DNA of 64,000 nt from Multifurca ochricompacta (taxonomy: Eukaryota; Basidiomycota; Agaricomycetes; Russulales; Russulaceae), in contig WTXG01000019.1 of the NCBI GenBank assembly GCA_022496185.1, positions 1 to 64,000 on the forward strand. Reading direction: 5' to 3'. The position numbers and the translations under genes were made by a program. The notes under the pieces are model-generated. The model ran no database searches and was not told where the DNA came from. It saw nothing but the letters and a program-made list of their open reading frames with translations. This document shows, in pieces, positions 41,075 to 52,616 of this stretch. The stretch's first letter is position 1, and every line of letters begins with the position of its first letter.

Positions 41075-42312
41075 ATGCTCCCTCAGCAACGTCCTACCTC
41101 CGAACAATCCATTATGTCTTTCATTGCTGCTAACGCCACCGTTGACGCCTTCACCGCCACCACCGTGGTCGTCGAGAATTTTCCCTCTGCTCATCCCTCC
41201 ACACATCCCTCCTCACCCATCGACTACGAGGCCGCAGAAGCCCGAGTCAAAAGACAATCCCAAATCCCAACGATGACTTTGACCACAGCGAAGAGCCGCA
41301 CCCAAACGACCTTTTGGGTATGGAATTAGATGACGAGGTCCCAGAGTTTCCATTTATTGCTAACAACCCCAACTCCTCCATGTATTTCCCCCTGGAGATC
41401 ACAATGGCCGATGGGACAACTGCCATCGCCAAGTATATCTTTTATATGAATGGGGGAATGGATGTGGCTGGATGCATGAAGAAGGGTGGCCCCGTTTATG
41501 GAGCTCCTGTTTATTTGGAGGAAAGGTATACTGGACGCCTCCATCACACGATGACCGACGAGCAACTGGGGCATTTGGCTGCAGAAGACACATGAGCCTT
41601 TGCCATTGACGAAGTACTCAACGACATGCGGCTCCTGCGCCTCAAGGCTGAGGTCATGAGGCTGCAGAAGAACCTGACGCTCCGTTCCACGCTCAACAGA
41701 CAGTATAAGGAGCACGCGAAGATGATGGCAAGGCTGACGAATGGGATGTTCCAGATAGAGCAGGAGTTGGTGGAGATTCGAAAGAGACTGGAAATAGGGG
41801 ACACGTACCAAACCATCGCTGAAAGGTACGCCGACACTTATGCACGGCCTCTCCCCCCACGATCCTTGGGCGCAGCCCCTGTGCTGCTGCCCAACCAATT
41901 CGAGATGCCACGCATGCATGAGAATCCCCGCGGTGAAACATGCTGGTGCTGCGATAGCAAGTACCACATCAGCTGGAACTGCCCACTCAACTGCAAGTGG
42001 TGCCGTCATTGTCGCAGCAACCTGCATTGGAGCCGATTCTGCATCTTTCGCCAGGTAGGAGTCGCTCTGACGATCAGCAACCCGTCAGCATGGTGTGGCA
42101 AGTGCCTCCGACATAACGCGGGACACCGTGAATTGGATTGTCCGATCCATGACCTCTGCCGCTCCTGTGGGCAACACGGCCCTTATGGGTTCCTCCGTAC
42201 TCACCAATGTCCACAAGATTCAGACAAGGAGAACTACACGCTGGATGATCGTAATGTAGCGGATGACTATCTGGATTTGGTACAGGATGATGACAGTACG
42301 AGTCGTTTCTAG
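41075..42312 (+). pseudogene. ORF3 of GypA-3
   Basis: Starts in CCCCAGTACATG, 38 nt after the pol stop. A frameshift near 41262 and a TGA at 41593 (where Arg is expected) break it. From 41626 to 42312 a 228-codon stretch keeps the coiled-coil-like region, CWCCDSKYHISWNC, CRHCRSNLHWSRFC, CGKCLRHNAGHRELDC, CRSCGQHGPYGFLRTHQC and the acidic tail. All zinc ligands are present. Confidence 0.84.
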
Positions 42313-42343
42313 CCGGGTCTGCTAGAACCAGAAGGGGGGGTGA

Positions 42344-42938
42344 TGTTACAATCCCTGCTGAGCAACCCCGTTTTCTTCACCCTTCCCAACGACGACCCCT
42401 CCTTGCCACCTACCCTACACTTCATGATCGTGTCCCCATCCTGGGACCCATCACGTGCTCTCCTCCCATCCCTGTGATCTCCGTTGTACTTGTTGACTCG
42501 TTGCTTACCTATGTTTGACTCTTATCTTGTTATCTCTTATCCCTTTATCTTTACGACCGGACACTTACTTAATACCCTATCAGAAGCCAGGCTTTACACC
42601 CTCTGCTTTCGCATATTTGGGCCCACCTGACCCCATTATCTTTATCTCATTGGCGCCCGTTTACTTACGTATATAAGTCCGCTGTAGCTACCTTGTAGAC
42701 CTCAGACTCGACTTATTGAATACATCGGTGCCTGTCTTCCGGACATCCCCTTTGAACCCTTTGACTCGTTCATCTCAAGTGCTTCTGGCACTTCCTGCTC
42801 AACATCGTCTCAAGGTGCAGCCCTTCTGACTTTGACTCATCCCACCCGAACTCCAAGGAGCCTTATTGGTTCCTTACCTGAACTTGCAGACCGAGCTGTC
42901 ACACAAGTCGTGTGGAACGTCCCACATCGGACATAACA
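42344..42938 (+). repeat. 3' LTR of GypA-3 with polypurine tract
   Basis: 595 bp, preceded by AGAAGGGGGGGTGA. Compared with the 5' LTR it shows complementary CpG losses at the same site (GCCAAG against GCTGAG, and CTCACAG against CTTGCAG), each explained by one ancestral CG. Confidence 0.93.
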
Positions 42939-43400
42939 AGCATTCTGCTTTAGAGGCTTGACCATCAAAGGATTCTGGGGGTGATCCCAGGATCTTCCCA
43001 CTGGAGGCAGTAGCAGTGCTCATGATGTTTAGGGGTGTTGGTGCCTTGGGAGGATGTGAGGCTATGACAGTAGCAGTGGAGGCAAGGGATATTGATGGGA
43101 GAGTAGGAGGGGTTCTAATAGTGATAGCACAAAGGGATTGTTCTACAGCTTCAAGGGACTGGGATACTTCTTCTTTGTCAGAGGTGATGGAGGCAACAGG
43201 GTTATTAAGATAAACCCAGGCTTTATGGGTGTCAGACCAACAGACTTCCTTTCCATTGTATGTTCTGTAAAATGTGTGAGAGTCAAGATTGCTGATGAGG
43301 TCAATGTTAGGGAAATTACTGAGGTATTCTTTTGCAAGAAGGATCAACTGTCTTGGAGGCATCTCCAGTCAGTTCCAAGAGTTTGAGTATAGTAGTTTTC
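42939..43400 (-). pseudogene. gag: gag N-terminal part of GypD
   Basis: The minus frame from 43362 reads LILLAKEYLSNFPNIDLISN, WSDTHKAWVYLNNP, then ILGSPPESFDGQASKAECL, the last being typical of the start of a gypsy capsid domain (PP-x-FDG-x-x-SKA). It is interrupted by GypA-3 exactly there and continues at 35434 with FWSQLANYYY. There is a frameshift near 43375. Confidence 0.75.
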
Positions 43401-44171
43401 TTCTTTCCAGGTAGCAACAAAAGCACTGTCATTGTAGTCAAAGATGGGATGGGTAAAGCCAAAGGGGACCTGAGCTAGTTCTTCAGCAGTAAGAGGTCAT
43501 TCTGAGGTCATTCAGAGCAGGTACTAAGATGGTATGTAGTCCACCCTTGGGTGCTCCAGGTGTAGTAGACTTGATAGGCTGGATGAAGGATGGCATGGTC
43601 TAAATGATAGTTGTGGATGTTTCTGTGGATCCAGTAATACTCTTCAACTATTCCTGGGGCAGAGATAACAATGCAAAGTCACCAAAGGAGGTTTTCAAAG
43701 TACAGGGGGTCTGTGGTGATACGATTAGCTTCACTCAAGGGATGGTAGATGTCAAGGTGATTGGCTCTTTGAGTTGCAAGCTGAGCAGAACAATGAAGGT
43801 GGAATTCTCATAGTTCACTAGGGTTTCAAGTGGGTAATGTCCTAGAGATGAAGATATCTGTGACAGGGTAGATGTGGTTGACTTGATGAACAATGGAAGG
43901 GGATTGAGACTGAGACTGATCAGATTCTACTACTGGAAGGTTCAGGAAGGGTGTTGATGTCGAGGCAAGCTGGGTGGATGTTGGTGGGATGGGGGAATAG
44001 TTTAGATGAGCAAGGAAGGGTTCTGGGACAGGGGGAATTGGTTGCTCTGGCGGCGGTGCACTAGGGCTGGGGTGGGTTTGTGCTCTTTGTCTTCTGGAGG
44101 TGTGATGGGGGGCAGGTGTGGCAGGTGTGTCGTTACTACTATGTCTTCTAGGGTTTCTTCTTCTGTCTTGG
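43401..44171 (-). pseudogene. Decayed coding region upstream of GypD gag
   Basis: Short minus-strand stretches are coding-like (AEELAQVPFGFTHPIFDYND, FVATWKEENYYTQTLG near 43480-43390; TPPEDKEHKPTPALVHRRQ near 44100), but frameshifts and stops are frequent and no domain is recognised. Position suggests an extended N-terminus of the GypD gag polyprotein. It ends at the GypH-1 LTR. Confidence 0.5.
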
Positions 44172-44753
44172 TGTTACATCTGGTGCGGGACATTCCACAT
44201 GACTTGTGTGACAGCGTATTGTTCGTGATCAGGTAAGAGACCAATAGGATCTCTTGGAGTTCAGGTGGGATGAGTCAAAGTCAAAGGGGCTGTTCCCTAT
44301 GACAATGTTGAACAGAAAGTGCCAAAAGCACTGAGACAGTCAAGTCAGAGACTTCAAAGGAGACATCCAGAAGACAAGCACCAATGGATTCAATAAGTCG
44401 AGTCTGAAGCTTACAGTGTAGCTAAGGTGGACTTATATATGTAATCAGACAGGCATCTATAGATAAGCTGTCTCGGAGTCATGTGGGCCCAAATATACAA
44501 AAGCGTAGGGCGTAAAGCTGGGCTTCTGATAGGGAATTAAGTAAGTGTCCGGTCGTAGAGATAAAGAGATAAGGAAGGCAATCATAAGCAAACAGCGTAT
44601 ACACAAGTCCAAACAGTAGTCATGGGGATGGAAGCAATGTGTGTGAGGGATCCCAAGAGGGAGATGTGATGAGAAAGTGTAGCATTGGTGGGCAAGTGGG
44701 GTCCCTGTTGGGGAGGGTAAAGAAAATAGGGCTGCTGGGCCCTGATCATAACA
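44172..44753 (-). repeat. 3' LTR of GypH-1 with polypurine tract
   Basis: 582 bp, minus strand TGTTATGATC to CAGATGTAACA. The polypurine tract complement follows at 44754-44767 (minus strand AGAAAGGAGGGTGA), a variant of the GypA tract. Confidence 0.9.
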
Positions 44754-44784
44754 TCACCCTCCTTTCTGGTTCGAGCTGACCCAG

Positions 44785-45248
44785 CTAGAAATGCGCACCA
44801 TCATCATCCTGCATCAAATCCACATAATCATCTGCTAGGTTTCGATCCCCTATAGTGTAAGTTTTGTCCGCCACACATTGGTGTGTGCGCAGAAAGCTGT
44901 ATGGACCATGTTGTCTGCATTGGCGGCACAGGTCGTAGACTGGACAGTCGAGCTTGCGATGTCCTGCGTTGTGTCGCAGACACTTTCCACACCAGCCCAA
45001 GGGATTGACAATGGTGGGAGCGACACCGAGGCGTCGGAAAATGCAGAACCGACTCCAATGTAGGTTGCTTCGGCAGTGACAGCACCATTTGCGATTGAGG
45101 GGGCAATTCCAGCTTATGTGGTACTTGCTGTCACATCACCAGCAAGTCTCTCCTTGGGGGTTTTCATGCATACACGGCATCTCAAATCGGTTTGGCAGCA
45201 GTTGTGGTGCTGCTCCTAGCGATCATGGGGGGAGGGGTTGAGTGTAGG
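44785..45248 (-). pseudogene. ORF3 of GypH-1, C-terminal piece with zinc modules
   Basis: The minus strand carries a first knuckle (C-W-x-C form near 45140), a second knuckle near 45100, CGKCLRHNAGHRKLDC, CRQCRQHGPYSFLRTHQC and the acidic tail DDYVDLMQDDDG. It is cut at 45248 by GypF copy 2 and continues at 45845. Confidence 0.8.
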
Positions 45249-45839
45249 TGTGACACTTTCTTACTAGTATTTCGTGTTTTCTCTCTCTTTTTGTCTTCTA
45301 TGCCCCTTTCTTTCACTGTATACCTTATCAGATCCACTTATCTGATGGCCATAGTCTGGACAAGGGATTCAACTCCCATGTCATCTGATTGATGATCTCA
45401 TAGTTGATGTCATAGACCTTGTGACCTTAGTATGACCTCATAGATGATATCATGACCATTGTGACCTACTATGATATCATTTGTACAAGACTCTAGACTA
45501 TGACTTCATAGTAGCTACATTGTATTTAAGGACTACAATAAATCCAAGGACAGACTAAGTCTGTTCTCCTTGTACCAATCAAAGGTCCTTAGGAAGTCCC
45601 TTCAGCCCTCTTCCAAGATGTGACTTGAGAGGGTTTGGCTCACCAGTAGCTCCAGCAAAGGCTCTTGCCTTGCTATCTGAACACCCTGACTTCACACGCA
45701 ATGTTCAGACTCGTTGCCTTGATCCACACTGGCTGCACGCTGTGATGTCTTGACTTGACTTAACACTTGCATACCTTGATTACCTTGTGACCCTGACCTG
45801 AACCCGAACCAATGCACACCGAAGGACCTGTGTGCAACA
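45249..45839 (+). repeat. GypF solo LTR, copy 2
   Basis: 591 bp, closely similar to 34610-35201, with a perfect GTAGG duplication (45244-45248 and 45840-45844). It carries the same tandem repeat with TGATGTCAT and TGATATCAT units. Confidence 0.94.
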
Positions 45840-45844
45840 GTAGG

Positions 45845-45929
45845 TATCTGCGTACCTCTCAGCAATCATCTGATATGCATCCCCTATCTCCAGCCTTTTC
45901 CGAATCTCCATCAACTCCTGCTCTACCTG
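45845..45929 (-). pseudogene. ORF3 of GypH-1, short middle piece
   Basis: 85 bp of the coiled-coil-like region (minus strand QELMEIRKRLEIGDAYQMIAER), trapped between the GypF and GypI solo LTRs. It connects the pieces on either side in frame. Confidence 0.8.
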
Positions 45930-46533
45930 TGTTATGCTCAGAGGGGCGTACACAATCGAGTGCGGGCGGCTAGGTCACAGGGACAAGGTCGGGACGATCT
46001 TGGGTTGATGCAGAAGACAATAAGTCCAACGCTGTGCTCAGTCACAAGCCAATCAGTGTGCAAGGCCCCAGAAGGACAAAGCACCAAAGAGAGGAGTCCG
46101 GGTGGTGAGACGCAAGGAAGGAAGTTAAAGGTCCACAAGGCTACTGATTGTCACAGGAGCTCAAGATGGGGAACCATCTGAGCAAGACTAGCTAGGGTAT
46201 ATATACATGCTGGTACTAGCTTAGTCATCCGTTCTTATCAGGCTTATCTAGACGCTTGTGGTTCTGGACGTGTGACTATGGAACCTTCCATCAGAACCAG
46301 TGCCACTGTCTTCCCATGTCAACTAAGGTTCAGGGTCCTTCTGTACACGAGGCATCAAACCTTACTGTCACGTGATCTGCTTCTGTACCTCATGCCGTAT
46401 CTGTCTTCTGGACTTCGGCATGGGACATCATGACTAAGCCGGCGATGTCCTTGCGGACTCCGCGCGGCTGCTGTCACTGCTTGTGTGTCCCCACGTCTTG
46501 CCGTCTGTCGGGTATGCTGGGTAGGTCGTAACA
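45930..46533 (+). repeat. GypI solo LTR (604 bp)
   Basis: TGTTATGCTC to GGTCGTAACA, with a perfect ACCTG duplication (45925-45929 and 46534-46538). A TATA-like TATATATACATG lies near 46199. The sequence is unrelated by eye to the GypA-H LTRs except for the terminal TGTTA and GTAACA. No internal region is present. Confidence 0.92.
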
Positions 46534-46969
46534 ACCTGGAACATCCCCCTTGTAAGCCTTGTCATTTGTTTTGCATATTCTTTGTACTGGGTATTGAGCG
46601 TGGTGCAAAGCATGAGGGTTTTCCGCAGTCTCATTACTTCGGCCTTGAGACGCGGAAGCCGCATGTCGTTCAATACCTTGTCGATTGCAAATGCTTGGGG
46701 GTTGTCAGCTGCGAGATGCCCCAACTGTTCGTCACTCATCGTGTGGTGGAGACGACCTGTGTATCGCTCTTCCAGGTACACTGGGGCCCCATAGACAGGC
46801 CCATCCTTTTTCATGCACCCTGCGACATCCATTCCTCCATTGGTGTAAAATATGTACTTAGCTATGGCTTTCTCTCCATCGGCCATGGTAATTTCGAGGG
46901 GAAAGTACATGGAGGAATTTGGATTGTTGGCAAAGAAGGGGAATTTGGGTACATCGTCATCTTGCTCCA
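46534..46969 (-). pseudogene. ORF3 of GypH-1, central piece
   Basis: The minus strand reads MEQDDDVPKFPFFANNPNSS, the globular part with YLEERYTGRLHH, and the start of the coiled-coil-like region (LKAEVMRLRKTLML). It is open throughout. It is bounded by the GypI LTR and GypA-4 and continues at 54480 as DLLDME. Confidence 0.84.
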
Positions 46970-47562
46970 TGTCACAACCTTTACTGAGTAACCCCATCTT
47001 CTTTACCCTCCCTAATGACGACCCCTCTCTTCCACCCATGCTGCACTTCATGATTACGTCTCCATCCTGGGACCCATCACATGCCTTACTCCCATCCCCA
47101 TGACACACTTTGGACTTGTTGACTTGTTGATTACCTATGTTTGCTGTGTTATCGTCTTATCTCGTTATCTCTTTATCTTTACGACTGGACACTTACTTAA
47201 TTCCCTATCAGAAGCCAGGCTTTACGCCCTCCGCTTTCATATATTTGGGCCCACCTGACTCCAGTATCTTATCTTGTAGACACCCATCTGATTATGCATA
47301 TAAGCCCGCTGTAGCTACACTGTAGACTTCAGACTCAACTTATTGAATACATCAGTGCTTGTCTTCTGGACTTCCCTTTGAATGCCTTGACTCAATCATC
47401 TCAAGTACTTCTGGTACTTTCCACTCAACATTGTCTTAGAGTGCAGCCTCTTCGACTTTGACTCCTCCCATATAACTCCAAGGGGCCTTATTGGTTTCTT
47501 ATCTAATAACAAACAAACGCTGTCACACAAGTTGTGTGGAACATCCCGCACTGGACGTAACA
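46970..47562 (+). repeat. 5' LTR of GypA-4, with covarying U5 hairpin
   Basis: It starts TGTCACAACC and ends GGACGTAACA. The hairpin AAGTAC-TTCTG-GTACTT at 47405-47421 has a G-C pair replaced by A-T on both sides. The R motif AGACTCAACTT (47331-47341) and the primer site AAGTCAAGTCT (47565-47575) have each lost the CpG on opposite strands. Confidence 0.93.
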
Positions 47563-47584
47563 TCAAGTCAAGTCTCCTCCCAAC

Positions 47585-49106
47585 ATGGCTTCATCTAGCT
47601 GCAGTCAGACCTTGTTCAAAGAAGAGCTCATTGAACGCAGAGACGAGAATAATCTTTCACAACAGACACTTGGCTCTGCCGTCTGGAAGGACTTTGAATC
47701 CGAGTTTGGATACTACGTCTATTACGATGGAAGATACCAACCGGTAGAATACGACGACGAAAAGAGAGTTTGGTATCATATCCAATACTTGGATAGCAGA
47801 CATTCATGGGTTACTACCACTCCCGCTCCACTGGAATTTGGTCTCGGACCATGGAGAGAGAACCCACCCACAATTATCACAGACTCAGAACCAGAAGAAT
47901 ACGTTGAAGAAAACAGCGAAGACGCACCAGTATTAGCATTGTCTACACCCCTGGTTGCACCAGCAGTTGTCACGATCAGAGCCCCTGCTTTGACAACTCC
48001 CCAGATATCGATACAATCTTCCGACACCATCATCCCATTCCACCAGACCATGTCAACCATCACTGCCCAACTCCCTGATCCCGTCCTGCCTCCCCCTCCT
48101 CCTCCTCCTCCTGCTATCCCAAACATTCCACCACCATCTGGACGTCTGTCGGGGATCTTACCACAGACCTTCATGGGAGATCGCTCCCAAAGTAAAAAGT
48201 TTATGCTGGAGTTCACTACGTTCAAGAACTTCAATCACGATGTTGCCCAAATCGTCAACCCTTTTCAACGTGCCAACCTCTTTCTGTCACTCATAAGGGG
48301 GGACGCAGTTGACGATTGGATGATGGAACAACTTGAATGGCTGAATGAGCAGGTAGAGAGTGGATGACATACCACTAGTGAAGGCCTTTGGGAAACCATC
48401 GCCCAGAGGTTCAAAGATGCATTCACTGATGGGCAGGCAAAACAGAAAGTGGCCAGAGAGTTGAAGTCATTGCGAATGGAGAAGGGAGATCTTGATGCCT
48501 ATGTGGCAAAGTTTCAAAGCCTGGCAAATCGCGCAGGCTATGACACTGACAAAGAAGCAACCCTGGACCTCTTCTCCCAGGGACTGCCAAACCCACTTGT
48601 CAAGAATATTATTCAATTTCATCATCCCCATGACTGGGATGAATGGGTAGATGCTGCTTGATGCCAGCAGCAGGATTATCTCGACTTCCAAACTCGATTT
48701 GGAGTCAATACAAAAAAGGGAAAGACCAGAGAGCAGTGGAAGACAGCGTTTGGAGTCAAACCAATGCATACTACCCAGAGGGATCCCACATGATGGATAC
48801 CTTGGCAGATAGAGTCAAGGCAAGAGCCACACTCACAGAAGATGAACGGCAGGTGCTGATGAAGGAGGGGTGATGTTTCCGTTGCAAAGGACAAGGGCAC
48901 ATGTCCCAGGACTGCCCGAAGAAGGAGTACGGGTAGCAGAAGCAACAACTGCGCCTGTGGCCCCCATCCATAATAACCCACTGGCTGCAGACAAACGAAC
49001 CAAGGAGGAAAAGGCCCAGGATATATGGGCAAACATGATGAAGGAGAGTGAGGAAGTGCGTGCCATCCTGGTCGAGAAGGCATTTGCAAAGAAGGATTTT
49101 TGTTAA
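47585..49106 (+). pseudogene. gag: gag of GypA-4
   Basis: Starts MASSSCSQTLFKEELIERRD. Reads to 48364, then a TGA; further TGA codons at 48659 and 48871 are at or near Arg positions, and there is a frameshift around 48910. The CCHC knuckle is CFRCKGQGHMSQDC (about 48874-48915). The gag stop is TAA two codons after the U-run (GAT TTT TGT TAA), so in this copy the stop is displaced from the shift site (49094-49102). Confidence 0.87.
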
Positions 49107-52100
49107 GCTCTACCCCATCGGCCTGGGCACGAGCACTCCATGTTACCTCTGTGTATACTAGTTGATTCAAATCGTTGAAAATACCAGTTCATTTCGAGAC
49201 TACACAGAGGATGGCCAACTGAGATATCTTAGTGGACTCAGGAGCCACTGACAACTTTATCAGTCCGCGATTGATTAAAACCTTAGGCCTGGGGATACTG
49301 GCCCTTCCCCAAGAAAAGAATATCTGGAATATTGATGGGACAGCCAATTGCGCTGGGAAAATCACACATTATACTGACCTGAACGTCCAAGTTGGAGAAA
49401 CAACAAAAGTCATCCGCTTCTTGATTACCAATTTAGGGGATGAGGACCTCATCCTAGGATACCCGTGGCTTGCCGCATTCAAACCCAAGATCAATTGGGC
49501 TGATGCAACAATGGATAAGGAGTCATATCCCACCATCATCACATCGATCAGCTATGATTATGCAGTCAGGCATCCGGCAATAAAGACCATCAGTACGAAT
49601 GAAGAAGACCCAGGCCGCTGCTACGTTACCAAGGCATCAGAGCTAGCCCAGAAGGCAATACAAGGACAGGCAGAAAGAACATACAGCGATGTAGTACCAA
49701 GTGCCTATCACCAGCATTGGAAGGTGTTTTACGAAGAAGAGTCCCAGCGTTTTCCACCCTCTAGACCATGGGATCACGCCATAGACCTACTTCCTGACAC
49801 GCCAGCGGCAATCGACTGCAAAATCTATCCACTATCCCAGTCCGAGCAGGTGGCATTGATGGAGTTCCTTGAAGAACATTTGGCAAAAGGATACATTCGC
49901 CCATCCAAATCACAGTATGCCTCACCCTTCTTTTTCATCAAGAAGGACGGTAAGCTGCGACCGGTCCAAGATTATCGGTGAATCAACACTTACACCGTGA
50001 AAAACACCTATCCCCTGCCACTCATCTCCGAGCTCATTGACACTATGAGAGACAAAACCCTCTTTTCCAAGATGGATGTACGATGGGGTTACAACAACGT
50101 TAGGATCAAGGAAGGTGATCAGTGCAAGGCGGCATTCAAAACAAATCAAGGATTGTTCGAACCAAACGTCATGTTCTTCGGTCTCACGAACTCGCCAGCA
50201 ACATTTCAATCTATGATGAATCACATTTTCCGTGATCTTATTCTCACGGGAGAAGTGGTAGTCTACATGGACGACATCTTAGTAGCCACCCCAGATAACC
50301 TGAACCACCATCGAGATCGCGTACATCAGGTATTGGACATATTGCACGAACACAACCTATATCTCAAACCCGCCAAATGCTCCTTCGAACAACAGAGTGT
50401 TGAATACCTAGGGGTTATATTAGAAGGAGGGCAAGTGCGCATGGATCCCGTTAAAGTACAAGGAATCCAGGAATGGCCTACACCAACCTGTGTCAAGGAT
50501 GTCTGATCCTTTATCGGATTCTGCAACTTCTACCAACGATTTGTCAGAGGATTTTCAGGCATTGTGCGACCATTGAACGACCTACTGAAAAAGGATGTAC
50601 TATGGCATTGGGATGTAGCACAGCAGTGAGCATTTGAGCAGATTCAGGACCTCGTCGGCTCGGAACCAGTACTTATCCAGCCAGACCTGAGTCACTCATT
50701 CGAGTTAGAAGTGGATGCCTCTCACTTTGCGAATGGGGCATTATTGTACCAGAGAGATGCCACACAAATCCTTCACCCAGTGGCATACTACTCCGAAACC
50801 TTCTCCCCAGCCAAAAGGAACTATGACATTTGGGATAGGGAGCTCTTAGCCATAGTCAAAGCATTATGACACTGGCGACCCTACCTAGCGGGAACCCCTC
50901 ACAAGACCATCATCCACACTGACCATTCCAACCTATTGTACTGGAAGGAGCCCCATAAGATTAGTCGACATGTGGCACGCAAGGTCTTGGAGTTGGAAGA
51001 ATATAACTTCACCCTGAAACACATTGCTGGAAGCCAGAACGCTAGAGCAGATGTGCTGTCACGCAGACCAGACATGCATACCGGCGAGGATGACAACAAT
51101 GACATCACTGTCCTCCCAGAAGAAGTATTTGCAAGGACCGCTGTGGTCAGTCTCCATGACATGGACCTTTGGGCACAAGTTTCTCAAAATATGAACCGAG
51201 AACTGTGTCATTCATGGGCTGAAGCGCATAACCTAAAAGAAGTCAATGGCTTGTGGTGGAAAGACGGAGATCGACTCGTTGTCACCGGTGGCGACAACAT
51301 TAAGAGGGGGGTGATCCATTTTCACCACAACCTCCCTTCTGCTGGTCATCCAGGCATTGCCAATACCTATGCCCTTGCCAAAAGAGACTATTGGTGGCCC
51401 AATATGAAAAAGGACGTCAAAAGCTATGTGCAAGGATGTGCAGCGTGTCAAGCAAACAAGGTGAACACACACCCAAAAGTCCCACCAATCTACCCCATTA
51501 CTCCCACTGCATCAACCCCCTTTCAAACCATTGCCATGGACTTCATTGTTAAACTGCCCAAATCACAAGGCTTCGACACTATCCTTACAATCACAGATCA
51601 TGATTGCTTCAAAGCAGCTCTCTTCATTCCCTGTAACGAAACTATCACAGCTGAAGAGGTGGCAAGACTATACCTAGACCATGTATACCATCACTACGGA
51701 CTCCCTAAGAAGATTATCTCTGACCGGGACACCCGTTTTACATCAACATTTGTGAGAGCCCTATGCAAAACATTAGACATCACGCAAAACATCTCTACAG
51801 CATACCACCCACAAACAGATGGACAATCTGAGCAGACAAACCAATGGTTGGAGCAGTACCTTCGGTTTTGGTGCAATGGCAGGCAGGATGACTGGGCGAA
51901 GTGGCTGTCAACTGCGGAGTTTGCTCATAACTCATGGCCCAATGGAACGACAAAAGCCACCCCATTTTCTCTTATCATGGGCTGGACCCCGCATACCACA
52001 TGGACAGATAAGCCCACTAATGTCCCCTTGGTGACCCAACGGATAAACCAATGGGAAGAACTACGGCAATTGGCCAATGAAAACCTGATGAAGGCGCAGC

Positions 52101-52579
52101 AACTTCTGGCAGCACAGCCAAGCACATTCACACCTTATCAGACCAATGACTGGGTATGGCTCAAGGGCAGGAACATTCACATGTCACACCCCTCGGCCAA
52201 GTTGGCACCCCAACACCACAGACCCTTCCAGATTACAAGGAAGCTGTCAGACATGTCCTATGAACTGCAGTTACTGCCGAAATGGAAGATCCATCCTGTC
52301 TTCCATGCCAAACTCCTGACCCCATACAAGGAAACCTCCATTCACAGGGAGAACTTCTCGAGACCCCCACCTGACCTTATCGATGGAGAAGAAGAATGGG
52401 AAGTGGAGTGCGTTCTAGACTCCAGGCGACAAGGCCAAGGGCGCAAGCTGTACTACCTAATCAAGTGGAAGGGATTCCCAGACTCTGACAACTCATGGGA
52501 ACCAGCCGGAAATATCTCTGCCCCGGCCCTTATCTCAGAGTTCCACGCCCAACACCCAGAAGCACCTAAGAACGCTTAA
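49095..52579 (+). pseudogene. pol: pol of GypA-4: PR-RT-RNase H-IN-chromodomain
   Basis: Protease LVDSGATDNFISPRL (about 49231), RT 49620-50500 with YMDD near 50264, TGA at 49979 and 50504 in place of CGA, further TGA codons near 50627 and 50868. A 547-codon open stretch follows (50936-52579): end of RNase H, integrase finger (CAACQANK), MDFIVKLPKSQGFDTI, SDRDTRF, SEQTNQ and a chromodomain with YLIKWKGFPDSDNSWEP. This integrase-chromodomain stretch is one of the best preserved in the window. Confidence 0.9.
51293..51327 (+). other. Internal polypurine tract of GypA-4
   Basis: The invariant 35-nt block. Upstream is the imperfect inverted repeat GTTGTCACCGGTGGCGACAAC. Confidence 0.66.
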
Positions 52580-52616
52580 AAGAAGTGCCCCCAGACCCCA
52601 TCGAACTCCCCAGTAC

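Larger units (their letters stand above)
35435..42938 (+). mobile_element. GypA-3: complete chromovirus with a few nonsense codons
   Basis: LTRs of 595 bp each with a perfect AGCAT duplication (35430-35434 and 42939-42943), inserted in GypD gag. Gag, pol and ORF3 are all present. Most lesions are CGA to TGA changes plus a few small frameshifts. The two LTRs differ almost entirely at CpG positions. The leader has no AUG. Confidence 0.95.
28283..44171 (-). mobile_element. GypD: oldest host element, a different gypsy lineage, in pieces
   Basis: Minus-strand fragments at 28283-30005, 32014-33554, 34095-34609, 35202-35434 and 42939-44171 read in the order gag, protease, RT, RNase H, integrase when the insertions are skipped. 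Exact target duplications around GypF (AGAGG) and GypA-3 (AGCAT) show that the fragments were once contiguous. Neither end is in the window: the 3' end was lost at the GypA-2 junction, and the 5' end is hidden behind GypH-1. Proteins differ strongly from GypA; no ORF3 or internal polypurine tract is seen. Confidence 0.85.
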
